This document shows, in pieces, positions 1 through 8,513 of a DNA stretch of 64,000 nucleotides. Location of the stretch: NCBI GenBank assembly GCA_036768485.1, contig JAVLUZ010000141.1, positions 5,717,349 to 5,781,348 on the forward strand. Reading direction: 5' to 3'. The notes below the pieces were generated by a model. The model was not told the DNA's origin. It saw nothing but the letters and a program-made list of their open reading frames with translations, and did no database searches. Both the position numbers and the translations under genes were made by a program. Position 1 is the first letter of the stretch; each line of letters starts with the position of its first letter. Source of the stretch: Mermis nigrescens. Lineage: Eukaryota; Nematoda; Enoplea; Mermithida; Mermithidae.

Positions 1-222
1 CATTGCAAAACTCCCGTCTAAAAAACTCTTGCTTCCTAATATTACTCCTAAAATTTCTTCTACTTAGGAGTCTAAGAATGGAGGGAGTTTACTTCTAGAA
101 ACAATGAAAAAATTTTTTTTCTTGGTTCGGTGTAAATGGTGCAACCCGATTTAGGAGACTCCTGAGCCAGAGTAAACCTGCTCCTGACTCCTGACCCCTA
201 CACTCCTAGTTTGGGGCAATGG
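1..222. other. Intergenic, short GGAGTC/CTCCTA repeats
   Basis: No gene seen. Short motifs such as ACTCCT and its complement AGGAGT recur between about 25 and 210, so the stretch is weakly self-complementary. Confidence 0.4.
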
Positions 223-224
223 CC

Positions 225-293
225 TTGGTCCAACTGGCGGAGGTAACCCATCAAAATTTGACTCGTGAGTTTCCACGGTAGTCAAACAGTAAA
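225..293 (+). pseudogene. Polinton integrase chromodomain tail, remnant
   Basis: Read with one frame change and one stop, this short stretch matches the end of the chromodomain of the integrases at 3.2 kb and 58.7 kb: residues like PSKFDS, then V-S, then a TAA near 290. As in the other copies it is followed at once by the 21-bp minisatellite, which supports common origin. Only about 20 codons remain and nothing upstream is recognisable. Identification rests on similarity inside this window and on the known chromodomain pattern of Polinton integrases. Confidence 0.5.
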
Positions 294-299
294 TACTTT

Positions 300-490
300 T
301 GTTTTTCTTTTGAAATTTCCAAATTTTACAAAAAAGCTTCCAAATTTTACAAAATAATTTCCAAATTTTACAAAATGATTTCCAAATTTTACAGAATAAT
401 GTCCAAATTTTACAAAACAATTTCCAAATTTTACAAAACTGGCTCGAAACTTTACAAAGCAATTTCCAAATTATACAAAATTGATATAAA
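300..490. repeat. 21-bp minisatellite, inverted relative to other copies
   Basis: About eight or nine copies of a unit of roughly 18-21 bp with core CCAAATTTTACAAAA. It is the reverse complement of the TTTGTAAAGTTTGGAA arrays at 3305-3460 and 59105-59335. In all three places the array follows an integrase chromodomain end, but here it is flipped. The long open frame on the minus strand (FCKIWKL repeats) comes from the 21-bp period and is not taken as a gene. Confidence 0.8.
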
Positions 491-1446
491 ACTTTACAAA
501 TAATTTCGAAGTCAGCGAATCAGCAAAAAAATACGTGTTGTAGCATACCTACAGTAATCCCAACGACCATATTCTATGTACGTTATTTTTGACTCAAATA
601 CATTAATTTGTTGAATTTCAGCTTTATTTGACTGTTAGTTTGAGAGATATAGAAGATCTAGAAAGCTGCAGTATACCTAGAGTAAGCCAATGTGTAAAGC
701 ATAATTGACTCGCGTATATGCTGTTTCTCAAATTTGAGCTCAATCCTGCCATTGGTTAAAAAATACGTGTTATAATCTAGCTACTGTAAACCGGTACACG
801 ATTTTCCATACACAATATTTTAGGCATGTTGCCTTTATATTCTCTACCTTTCAGCTCGATTCAACTATTGGCTCATGATTTATAGAGGTTTCATAATAAG
901 GTGTATACTAATCGAGTGTAAAGTGTAAAGTGATATGCTATTTAGAATATTGTACATACTTAGTATGGTAAGCGGTGTTCATAGTTATCCCCAAAAAATA
1001 AAATTCTGATAGCTTCCCCTTCCCCCTGCATTAAATAGGTACTCTTGCTGTAGTGTAAAGTAGATGGCTGTACAGTATACCTCCTTGACCTGATCCGCAA
1101 GCTTCAACTAGTCTACAGTATACCGCTGCTATTCTTTATAATCATCTATAGTGTTAAGTAGGTAGCCATAGTTTTCCTCAACTATGATTAGTTACAGTAA
1201 GACTTTTGTTTGTGATTCACATGTTTAAAAACATCTACAGTGTACCCATACTTGAGGTTGACTATAGTGTGACGTCATCCTTTGATCGCAACACAAAACA
1301 TATAGCCTATGCTTTAACACAAGACTATGCTTCAACATAGGCAATGCTTAATCACTGGCCATACTTTGCATTGCAATCCAGGGAGACATGCTTGACTACT
1401 AACGGGGTTCCTCAACTAGAGTCCATAAGAGTGAAGACCTCAACAA
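491..1446. repeat. Diverged repeats, no gene
   Basis: No coding region seen. Diverged copies of phrases such as AAAAAATACGTGTT (near 526 and 757) followed by a CTAC(A/T)GTA-type motif suggest an old tandem array over 520-900. GTGTAAAG motifs recur to about 1230. Confidence 0.4.
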
Positions 1447-1732
1447 CATGTGTGGGCGTGGGGGAGAAGGGGGGTTGGGGGTGGGGATAAGCACCCCCCA
1501 GAAGTTGGAATACGCTCCCCACCCAGAAATCTAAATCCCCCAGAATTCAATTTTTTGAAATTTTTTTTGCTTTTTCAGCAATTTTTTAATGCCATTGGAT
1601 AAAGTTTGATGAGAAACGTCGAAAAATTGTGTTTTTGTTGCGCCATTCGACCACTTTTTGAGAACATTTTTTCATCGTTAAATATTTTTTAACCCCTCTC
1701 CCCACCAGAAGTTCGGTGCTGCCCACTCTATG
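1447..1732. mobile_element. MITE family A, copy 1
   Basis: Starts with CATGTGTGGGCGTGGGGG and ends with GCTGCCCACTCTATG, so the ends are imperfect inverted repeats. Inside are the family landmarks: CCCCCAGAAGTTGGAAT, CCAGAATTCAATTTTTTGAA, ATGCCATTGGATA and GAGAAACGTC. The same landmarks recur at 10.8, 21.7, 44.7, 49.3 and 52.5 kb. It has no coding capacity and is non-autonomous. Confidence 0.75.
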
Positions 1733-1739
1733 CTCAACA

Positions 1740-2430
1740 CCATTACCGGTAAAATTCCTTGCACTGAAGGGTGTTTAGGATTTTCGGAAACAGGGTACCA
1801 TATTATTCATTTGTCAAGCTGACCCAGGTACCGTCGCGGGTTTCCTGCCCTTGATGTGGTCCAAAGTAATGAAATCGGAGTTCCCTACGTAGGGCCCATT
1901 AGAGTGAGTACCCCAACCCCATTTTCGGCAAAATGTCTTCTAGTGAAGGGTGTTTGGGGTCTCGGAAACAGAGTACCCAATTATTCATATGTGAAGCTGA
2001 CCTCGGTTCCTTTACAGGTTCTTCCGCCCCGGAATTGTCCAGAGTGCCGAAAATGGGAAATTGGGTTCCTCTTAAAAGGGTCCGTTAGAGTAAACACCCT
2101 GACTACAATTTCCAGCAAAATTTACCCACTGAAGGCCGCTTTAGGGTCTCGAAAATCGGGTGCTTCATTATTCATGATTGAAGCTGACACCGGTTCCATT
2201 ACAGGCTTCTCCGCCCTGGACGTAGTCAAAAGTACTGGAACCGGGATTTTCCAAGTGGGGCCCATCTTGCTAAACACCCTTAACCTCGGTTTTAGCAAAA
2301 TCTTCCACTGAAGATATGTTTGAGGTCTCAGAAACATAAAACTCTATTATTCAAATGTGAAGCTGACCCTGTTCCCTTAGGGGTTTCTCCGCCCTGGGGT
2401 AGCCTAAACAGCCGGAACCGGGATTCCCAA
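1740..2430. repeat. ~180-bp tandem array, about 3.7 units
   Basis: The landmark TTATTCA followed by AAGCTGAC recurs at 1803, 1981, 2168 and 2347, giving periods of 178, 187 and 179 bp. Each unit also carries a GGTCTCGGAAAC-like phrase and a CTCCGCCC-like phrase. Units have diverged to about 70-80% by eye. The open frames at 1856-2311 (+) and 2122-2337 (-) run across the repeat and are not regarded as genes. Confidence 0.8.
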
Positions 2431-2505
2431 AGTGATGTACATCAGATTTGAGGCCCCTAACTCAGTCTTTGGAACTTTTGACTGCCCCAAGGCGAAGAAA
2501 TCCAC

Positions 2506-3268
<763 letters not shown>

Positions 3269-3304
3269 CTAAAAAAGGGCGCCTAAAGGCCAGATTTGTA
3301 CACT

Positions 3305-3460
3305 TTGCAATATTTTTTGTAAAGTTTGGAAATTTTTTTTGTAAAATTTGGAACATTTTTTGTAAAATTTGGAATATTTTTTGTAAAGTTTGGAATATTT
3401 TTTGTAAAGTTTGGAATATTTTTGGTAAAGTTTGGAAAATTTTTTGTAAAATTTGGAATA
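3305..3460. repeat. 21-bp minisatellite between integrase and TBP genes
   Basis: Seven to eight copies of a unit like TTTGTAAAGTTTGGAATATTT. The 21-bp period leaves both strands open; on the minus strand it would read as heptads KIFQTLQ. It lies exactly between the convergent 3' ends of integrase (+) and TBP (-), as in the copy at 59.1 kb. Confidence 0.85.
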
Positions 3461-3979
3461 TCACGTATCTAAGTTGCATTTCTCGAGCATAGTTGAAACT
3501 ATTTTATATGCTATATGCAACTCATGCTTGTGTTTTGCACATGTGAGAATCAGTTTCCCACTTGTAAAGAGTAAAAAGGTCACTTTTCTAAATTTGTATA
3601 CTAATCCGGAAAATAATTCTACTTCATACATGCATTTCCTTTTCACCAGCTCATAAAACTTACTAAGATCAATGCGGAAACCCAAGTTAGCTGAGCCAAC
3701 AAACAGCACTGGCTTTATTTTCAACATGAAATTCTCCATCTTCAGTATATCAATGAATGTCTTTATCGTATTTTCGCCTTCTTGCATAGTTTTAGCTCCA
3801 ACACATACAATTTTACCCGACTTGAAAATCAGCAATGTTGCCTGAGGTAATCGAAATATGATGCCTGGAAATTTTGAGCGATTGTATTGCGCAGTATATG
3901 GCAATTTAGGATAGATATCATCTAGATTCAGCGTATTTGGTAGTGCTGTAGTCAGCACAATGTTCTGTATAGTTACCAT
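3461..3979 (-). CDS. TATA-binding protein homologue (viral TBP)
   Basis: A 172-residue protein made only of the two-repeat TBP saddle. Repeat 1 has KFPGIIF, LLIFKSGKIVC and GAK (residues 36-63); the linker has VGSANLGFRIDL (94-105); repeat 2 has ELFSGLVYKF, FLLFTSGKLIL and CAK (121-149). The four phenylalanines that in cellular TBPs wedge into the TATA box are all present (F37, F52, F123, F138), with the same spacing of 15 in each repeat. It should bind TATA DNA and recruit TFIIB-like factors. There is no N-terminal extension and no intron. It is divergent from cellular TBP and diverges from the ATPase gene by only 45 bp. The reading frame is intact, while a second copy at 59.3-59.8 kb is broken. 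I am confident of the fold; promoter choice is inferred. Confidence 0.88.
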   Translation of the reverse strand: MVTIQNIVLTTALPNTLNLDDIYPKLPYTAQYNRSKFPGIIFRLPQATLLIFKSGKIVCVGAKTMQEGENTIKTFIDILKMENFMLKIKPVLFVGSANLGFRIDLSKFYELVKRKCMYEVELFSGLVYKFRKVTFLLFTSGKLILTCAKHKHELHIAYKIVSTMLEKCNLDT

Positions 3980-3983
3980 TTTC

Positions 3984-4015
3984 TATAATTACTTCTTGAT
4001 AATCTTATATTTATA
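3984..4015. promoter_or_regulatory. Interleaved divergent TATA boxes for TBP and ATPase
   Basis: On the plus strand TATAATTAC (3984-3992) lies 41 nt before the ATPase ATG at 4025. On the minus strand TATAAATA (4015-4008) lies about 30 nt before the TBP ATG at 3979. Each box therefore sits in the other gene's leader. In the copy at 59.8 kb the plus-strand box is a perfect TATAAATAC. Confidence 0.65.
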
Positions 4016-4024
4016 CCTATAACC

Positions 4025-4675
4025 ATGATGTTCCAACATCCTTTCACATGCCTTGTTTCAGGACCAACTAAGTCTGGCAAAACAACATTTGTCACGCGAT
4101 TAATCGAAAAAAGAGCTTATTTGATTGATATTAAAATCAAAAAGATTTTGTGGTGCTTTGCAGAAAATTAGCCTCTTTATAAAAAATTAAATGATGTTTT
4201 ATTCACAGAAGGGCTTCCTGATTTTAATTACTTAAAGCAATTCAGTCATGTGCCACAACTTTTGATTATCGATAATCTTATGCAACAGAGCAAGGGTAAT
4301 GCCCAGATTGTTCAACTTTTTACGAGGAGTTGTCATCATTGGAATATTAGCATTATACATATTGTTCAAAACGTTTTCTTTGATGGTCTAAGAACTTCAC
4401 GCATCAACTCTGATTATATAGTTTTATTCAAACACCCAGCTGATCAGCTACAAGCACAAATGCTTTCCAGACAGCTCTATCCTGCCAACGCTAGATATTT
4501 TCTAGCAGCTTATTCAGACGCTACTTTTCAGCCCCATGGTCACCTTTTAATTGATCTAACTCAAAATGCTAGAGATGAGCTCAGGCTTAAAACAAATATT
4601 TTTAGCCCTCATCCGACTGTTTATGTGCACAAAACTATAAATACTAGTAGAGACATTGCAACAAAAAATGGGTAA
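4025..4675 (+). pseudogene. Genome-packaging ATPase (FtsK/HerA-type), one nonsense codon
   Basis: DNA-packaging motor ATPase of the adenovirus/PRD1-like lineage, about 216 codons. It starts MMFQHPFTCLV. Walker A is GPTKSGKTTF (residues 13-22), followed by a strand with LWCFAEN; Walker B is LLIIDNL (about 77-83), followed by a region with HIVQNVF. An in-frame TAG at 4169-4171 stands directly before PLY, where relatives commonly have Gln, so a single C-to-T change would explain it. The rest is open to TAA 4673-4675. The gene end overlaps the start of the next gene (ATG 4668). The lesion implies loss of function unless read through or edited. Confidence 0.88.
4636..4644 (+). promoter_or_regulatory. 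TATAAATAC box before pX-like gene
   Basis: TATAAATACTAG inside the end of the ATPase gene, 32 nt before the ATG at 4668. It is identical in its first nine bases to the boxes at 5577, 5979 and 8514. Confidence 0.65.
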
Positions 4676-5018
4676 AGAACGATTAACACACAATATTGAT
4701 TGTTTACATCTCCTAAGTCAAGCAAAAAAACCTCAAAGAACCGCTATTATAAATACTGCCAGCAAAGATCAAATCCTTTGTCTCTGTGACTGTGCAAACA
4801 ACTTTCTGAATGGTAATATTCCTTTTGCTGAGAAGGATATAAATAAACTTCGAAGATATCAGAATCAAATAAGATACCTGGCAAAGAATAGGCAGGCAAC
4901 TACAAAACAAAAGAAAGATATTATAATACAGGAAGGTGGTTTCCTTCCTCTTTTACTTACTCCTATACTTACAATAGCTTGTATTTTGTTAGCTGATGCA
5001 ATAGCTGGTAGAAAATGA
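4668..5018 (+). CDS. Small basic/hydrophobic virion protein (adenovirus pX-like)
   Basis: 116 residues starting MGKERLTHN. The middle is basic (KLRRYQNQIRYLAKNRQATTKQKKD). It is followed by a typical IIIQEGGFLPLLL segment and a hydrophobic C-terminal region (about residues 93-112) ending in AGRK. The basic stretch followed by GGFLP and a hydrophobic tail is the pattern of the pX/Mu-like proteins of adintoviruses and Polintons. The TTG at 4656 is a possible upstream start, but ATG 4668 is 32 nt from the TATA box and preferred. The stop overlaps the next start (ATGA at 5015-5018). Role in core or membrane interaction is inferred. Confidence 0.7.
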   Translation: MGKERLTHNIDCLHLLSQAKKPQRTAIINTASKDQILCLCDCANNFLNGNIPFAEKDINKLRRYQNQIRYLAKNRQATTKQKKDIIIQEGGFLPLLLTPILTIACILLADAIAGRK

Positions 5019-5581
5019 AACATACTGAAAAGATGATTCTTATACCCGCTGAAATCAGTGAGCGGACTAAACCTATTGATGTTGTGCTTGATTTCTTGGA
5101 TAATAAAATGCAAAAAGCTTTGCATAGCAAAAGTGTAGCTCCTGAAATAAAACTCATGAAATACAATCAGGCGCTAAACAGATTTAAACGACTATATGAA
5201 CAAAAGCAGCAGCCATATAGAGCTAGTATAGTTAAAGATGTAAAAAATGCTTTGAGTGATGAAGATGTGCTCGTTGGTATGCCAAAAAATCAGATTCCAA
5301 AGGCAAAACTCCTTCTTCACTAAATTCGTACAAATCCATTTATTGAAATTGAGCCTAATGGCAAGCTTGTGATAGATGGCAATAAAATTGAAGGCTCAAA
5401 CATTATAGATTTAGTTAATGATCTTGCACGTGAGCGTAAGAAAATAAGTAGGCATCCTGGCACAAAAGAATTGCTGAAAGTGTTCAATCGCACAAATGTT
5501 CCACTGGAAAGTATAGCAAATAGACAAGGTAAGGAGATTTTTGCTGCAGGTAGTGAATTCGACTGGGATGAAAGTCTATAA
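5015..5581 (+). pseudogene. Conserved Polinton/adintovirus protein of unknown role, one stop
   Basis: 188 codons in one frame, interrupted only by TAA at 5321-5323. N-terminal part: MILIPAEIS, then helical ..DFLDNKMQKAL.. and YNQALNRFKRLYEQ. After the stop: PFIEIEPNGKLVIDG, then SNIIDLVNDLARERKK and a C-terminal RTNVPLESIANRQG. The arrangement (short charged helices, ligand-like 'G..I.GSNI.DLVND' motif) is that of a family regularly found between the ATPase and capsid genes of these elements; its function is not known to me. It starts by overlap with the upstream gene (ATGA), suggesting translation by reinitiation. Its stop codon TAA lies within the TATA box of the following gene. Confidence 0.75.
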
Positions 5582-5585
5582 ATAC
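5577..5585 (+). promoter_or_regulatory. TATAAATAC box before minor capsid gene
   Basis: CTATAAATACTT overlaps the stop of the upstream gene and lies 45 nt before the ATG at 5622. Confidence 0.65.
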
Positions 5586-5621
5586 TTATCATATTTAATT
5601 CCTTCAAACAAAATTACAAAA

Positions 5622-6033
5622 ATGCACTTTCAATTCAATCCTAACAATTACAACATTTGGTTTGACTACTACACAGGGCAGGCTGCCCAAACAGGCTATG
5701 GGTTGGAAGGGTATAAAGGCATCCCATACCAGCGGGGCGTGGGTCTTTTTCCGTTCGCTTTTCAGAATGGCAGTCCCAGTTTTGCAGTCAATTGGTAAGC
5801 AAGTTGGGAGACATGCTCTAGTTGCAGGTTCAAACATAGCATCTGACTTGGCCCGAGGAAAACCGCTTTTTGAGTCTACTAAAGAACACTGAAAGCGAGA
5901 AGCTGCCCAACTTTTTGATGAAGCCTCTCATGCCCTTCAGCAGCAGCAAGGAGAGGGTCTTGCTAATCGCCTAAAGTCTATAAATACTAGCATGATAGAT
6001 GCTTTTTTCGAAACGAAAAAATGGCTCTTGTAA
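5622..6033 (+). pseudogene. Minor capsid protein (pVI-like), frameshift and one stop
   Basis: Begins MHFQFNPNNYNIWFDYYTGQ and contains the YQRG.G motif (about 5728-5745), followed in the +1 frame by LFRMAVPVLQSIGKQVGRHAL and ASDLARGKPLFES. This is the pattern of the Polinton minor capsid/cement protein with amphipathic helix, likened to adenovirus pVI. The frame change falls at a run of five T (5746-5750): one extra T explains it. A TGA at 5890-5892 follows (CGA to TGA is the simplest change). The frame then runs on to TAA 6031-6033, overlapping the capsid start at 6021. The frameshift could be decay, an assembly error in the homopolymer, or programmed; the extra TGA favours decay. Confidence 0.78.
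5979..5987 (+). promoter_or_regulatory. TATAAATAC box before major capsid gene
   Basis: AAGTCTATAAATACTAGCAT, 42 nt before the capsid ATG at 6021 and inside the minor capsid coding region. The AAGTC preceding it is shared with the box at 5577. Confidence 0.65.
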
Positions 6034-7313
6034 ATGGAAAATCTATTCCCAGTACTAAAACTGAATTGGACCTTTTCACGGTCCCTCCTACTCAAGTAGT
6101 GATAAAACGCGGTTTTTGGCATGAAATTCAACCTACAAATCCTATAACCAATGAGGGGCCCTATGAATTTAGAGTACCCCCTGATCCACATTATATTCAG
6201 CTCAATAAAAACTACATTTATATGCTACTGAGAATCAAAAAACCAGTTGTTGCTGCTGGAGCAGCAGTGCCTGACTATGCGCCCATCAATCTTATAGGTA
6301 AGACTTTCTTCAAGCAAGTAAAATGCTTTTTAGGAGGCAGATTAGTTTTTGACAGCTCTGATAAATATGCATATAGATCATATTTCGAAACTGAATTAAA
6401 TTATGGGTACGATACCAAACATTCACACTTGCAATCTGCGCTGTACTTTCATGAAGGTGGAGGCGATGTTGACACAAAAGAGAATGAAGCTTTCAAGAAA
6501 CGTTCAAAAATGTTCAAAGATGAAAATGTTGTGGAAGTCGCGGCCCCACTGCACATTGACATGTTCTTGCAAGACAGATATTTACTTAATTTTACCGATT
6601 TCCGCCTAGAATTACACAGAAATAATAATGCATTTGTTTTGCAGTGCTTTGAGGATGTCAGCCTTGACTTAAAAGTCTCCCAAATGAAATTATTTATTCG
6701 AAAAGTTGAGGTTTTGGACACTGTGAATTTAGCTCTTGAGCAAACAATGCTTTCATATACAGCAAAATATCCCATAAGGCGTGTAGCTTTGACTAATTTA
6801 CACATTTCAAATCCTGCGAGAGAAACGCCCAATTATACATTGTTCACTGGTCAGCTGCCTAGGCGTATAGTGTTTGCCTGTGTCGAAGGCAGTGCTTATC
6901 GAGGCAACTTGGCACAATCGCCATTCAACTTCAAACTATTCAGCATAAATGATGTAAAAGTAACGTGTGGAGGTATAACATATCCTGCTTACCCACTCAG
7001 CATTTCATTTAAACATGACAGGTACTTGCAAGCTTATACTCAGATGTTTGATGCATTAGATATTGGGCACGAAGGTAATTTTATTAGCAGAGAAGATTTT
7101 AAAACAAGTCACTGCTTCTTTGTGTTCGATTTGACCCCTGATGCAGATGATAGAGGACACTGGGACCTAGTTCGTGAAGGAACAACGAGCATCACTGTTA
7201 GGTTTTCTGAAAATTTGCCCGATTCTGGCATTGAAATCATTATATATGCTGAATTTGATAACTTAATAATGATTGATAAAAATCGAAACACGTTTCATGA
7301 CTATGATGCATAA
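6021..7313 (+). CDS. Major capsid protein, double jelly-roll (hexon-like)
   Basis: 430 residues, intact. Opening SIPSTKTELDLFTVPPTQ and W..I.P.NP.....YEF, then YIQLNKNYIYMLLRI, is the hallmark of Polinton/adintovirus hexon-type capsid proteins; relatives are often annotated in invertebrate genomes as uncharacterised cellular proteins. Further landmarks are KQVKCFLGGRLVFDS, YRSYFETELNYG (about residues 93-133), FLQDRYLLN, MKLFIRKVEVLD and a C-terminal SITVRFSENLPDSGIEIIIYAEFDN. It would trimerise into pseudo-hexagonal capsomers processed with the protease next door. ATG 6021 is the first in frame after the TATA box. The stop TAA is followed by AC and the protease ATG. Same strand and promoter unit as protease and penton. 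Confidence 0.9.
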   Translation: MALVNGKSIPSTKTELDLFTVPPTQVVIKRGFWHEIQPTNPITNEGPYEFRVPPDPHYIQLNKNYIYMLLRIKKPVVAAGAAVPDYAPINLIGKTFFKQVKCFLGGRLVFDSSDKYAYRSYFETELNYGYDTKHSHLQSALYFHEGGGDVDTKENEAFKKRSKMFKDENVVEVAAPLHIDMFLQDRYLLNFTDFRLELHRNNNAFVLQCFEDVSLDLKVSQMKLFIRKVEVLDTVNLALEQTMLSYTAKYPIRRVALTNLHISNPARETPNYTLFTGQLPRRIVFACVEGSAYRGNLAQSPFNFKLFSINDVKVTCGGITYPAYPLSISFKHDRYLQAYTQMFDALDIGHEGNFISREDFKTSHCFFVFDLTPDADDRGHWDLVREGTTSITVRFSENLPDSGIEIIIYAEFDNLIMIDKNRNTFHDYDA

Positions 7314-7318
7314 ACATG
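7311..7318 (+). promoter_or_regulatory. Stop-start junction TAAACATG (capsid/protease)
   Basis: The capsid stop TAA, two bases AC, and the protease ATG form TAAACATG. There is no TATA box in the preceding 100 bases, so the protease is probably translated from the capsid mRNA by termination-reinitiation. Confidence 0.55.
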
Positions 7319-7732
7319 AACACTATTGAAATATTCAAAATTCTCAGACATAATAATATATTTGCAGGCGTTTTCCCCATAGATCTTCTGCCACCTATAA
7401 AAAATTACCCTGCGGCTATGGTTCTAAATTTGGACTCCAGTAAAGAACCAGGATCGCACTGGGTCGCAATTTATTTCGAAAATAATAAGCATTGCAACTA
7501 TTTTGACAGCTATGGGCTAGAACCAAATATTCAATTGCATCGGTACATTTCTGATAATGCGCTCTCATTTACATACAATAATATACAAGTACAAGGGCTT
7601 TTTTCAATTAGCTGTGGTCATATGTGTATCTACTTTTTGGTCTGCATGAGCCAAGGCATAACTTTCACAAACATTGTTCTGTCTATGCTCAGTAAAAAAA
7701 TTAATAGATACTTCAATAAACTAGAATTATAA
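7316..7732 (+). CDS. Adenain-like maturation cysteine protease (family C5)
   Basis: 138 residues, intact, compared with roughly 200 for adenovirus adenain. It cleaves capsid precursors during particle maturation. Visible active-site elements in the adenain order: His48 in PGSHWVAIYF, Asp64 in YFDSYGLEP, Gln93 in IQVQGLFS, and the nucleophile Cys100 in SISCGHMCIYFL. The N-terminal FAGVFPIDLLP resembles the substrate-binding region of Polinton proteases. It begins two bases after the capsid stop and ends two bases before the penton start. The protein is short at the C-terminus, but all catalytic positions are present, so it could have been active. Confidence 0.88.
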   Translation: MNTIEIFKILRHNNIFAGVFPIDLLPPIKNYPAAMVLNLDSSKEPGSHWVAIYFENNKHCNYFDSYGLEPNIQLHRYISDNALSFTYNNIQVQGLFSISCGHMCIYFLVCMSQGITFTNIVLSMLSKKINRYFNKLEL

Positions 7733-7737
7733 ACATG
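7730..7737 (+). promoter_or_regulatory. Stop-start junction TAAACATG (protease/penton)
   Basis: Identical eight bases to the capsid/protease junction: protease stop TAA, AC, penton ATG at 7735. The repeat of exactly the same arrangement argues against chance. Confidence 0.55.
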
Positions 7738-8511
7738 GATACAAAACAATTTTACGTAACACTTCCGAGCAATTCCCAAGAAACAAATACTGCAGCCACA
7801 TTTGTTACCAATCTGCCTAGACAAATCGCATTAACTGGTGACTGGGATGTTGGGTTATCTGAAATAATTTATGCAAATACATGGCACAATGTTGCCGAGG
7901 AGCAGAATATGATACAATTTTACGATATAAAAAATAATGTTCGAATAAAAATGCTCATTCCTCGAGCAAGATATCTAAATATACATGATCTTGTTAAAAC
8001 AATCAGTGAGGTAATAAAAATGGTTAGTTTGAAAGAAAAATTTGAATACATGCAATATTTTGGTATAAAGTATGATGAAAATAGAAAATTTTGTCACTTA
8101 ACAATCAATACTGTATATATTCGAAGTGTAAAGCTGACAAAGCATTTAATGTATATGCTAGGATTTCTAGAAAGTCAGCTTAGCGATATAAATTATACAG
8201 TCGCACAAGAATTAATCATAGCCGCCCATCATTCTCCTGACATGTTGGGTGGAATGCATAATTTTTACGTGTTTTGTGATATAGTTGAACCTCAAATCGT
8301 TGGAAATGTTTTTGCACCGCTTCTGCAGGTTGTGAATATAGAAGGAAAATATATGGATATTTTTAATCAAGCATATATTACTCCACATTATATACCTGTG
8401 CTCAAAAAATCATTCAAAACCATTGAAGTGAACATTAAAAGTGATCAAGATAAACCTGTGCCTTTTGAATTTGGCAAGACTATAGGTAAATTGCATTTTA
8501 GACGCCAGTAG
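7735..8511 (+). CDS. Penton (single jelly-roll vertex) protein
   Basis: 258 residues, intact. The start DTKQFYVTLPSNSQETNTAATFVTNLP followed by IALTGDWDVGLSEIIYANTW is the diagnostic N-terminus of Polinton/adintovirus penton proteins, in which a strand-rich jelly roll forms the fivefold vertices. Later landmarks are MLIPRARYLNIHDLVKTI, LTINTVYIRSVKLTKHLMYMLGF, NFYVFCDIVEPQIVGN and VFAPLLQVV (about residues 80-205). The C-terminus ends GKTIGKLHFRRQ, in keeping with the family's closing 'G....L.F+R'. It is last in the capsid-protease-penton unit; the following gene has its own TATA box three bases after the stop. Confidence 0.88.
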   Translation: MDTKQFYVTLPSNSQETNTAATFVTNLPRQIALTGDWDVGLSEIIYANTWHNVAEEQNMIQFYDIKNNVRIKMLIPRARYLNIHDLVKTISEVIKMVSLKEKFEYMQYFGIKYDENRKFCHLTINTVYIRSVKLTKHLMYMLGFLESQLSDINYTVAQELIIAAHHSPDMLGGMHNFYVFCDIVEPQIVGNVFAPLLQVVNIEGKYMDIFNQAYITPHYIPVLKKSFKTIEVNIKSDQDKPVPFEFGKTIGKLHFRRQ

Positions 8512-8513
8512 GT

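Noticed and set aside
151..462. FCKIWKL-repeat protein on the minus strand, and the KIFQTLQ heptad protein at 3198-3479.
   Set aside because: Both result from a 21-bp minisatellite whose period keeps all frames open; the encoded text differs between copies and strand orientation is not kept.
1856..2337. 151-codon frame on plus and 71-codon frame on minus.
   Set aside because: They run through a 180-bp tandem repeat and their text is not conserved between units.
4025..5892. Alternative genetic code reading TAG/TAA as glutamine, which would repair the ATPase stop.
   Set aside because: TBP, capsid, protease and penton have no internal stops and end in normal stop codons at expected lengths; a TGA in the minor capsid gene would also need explaining. 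Point-mutation decay is simpler.
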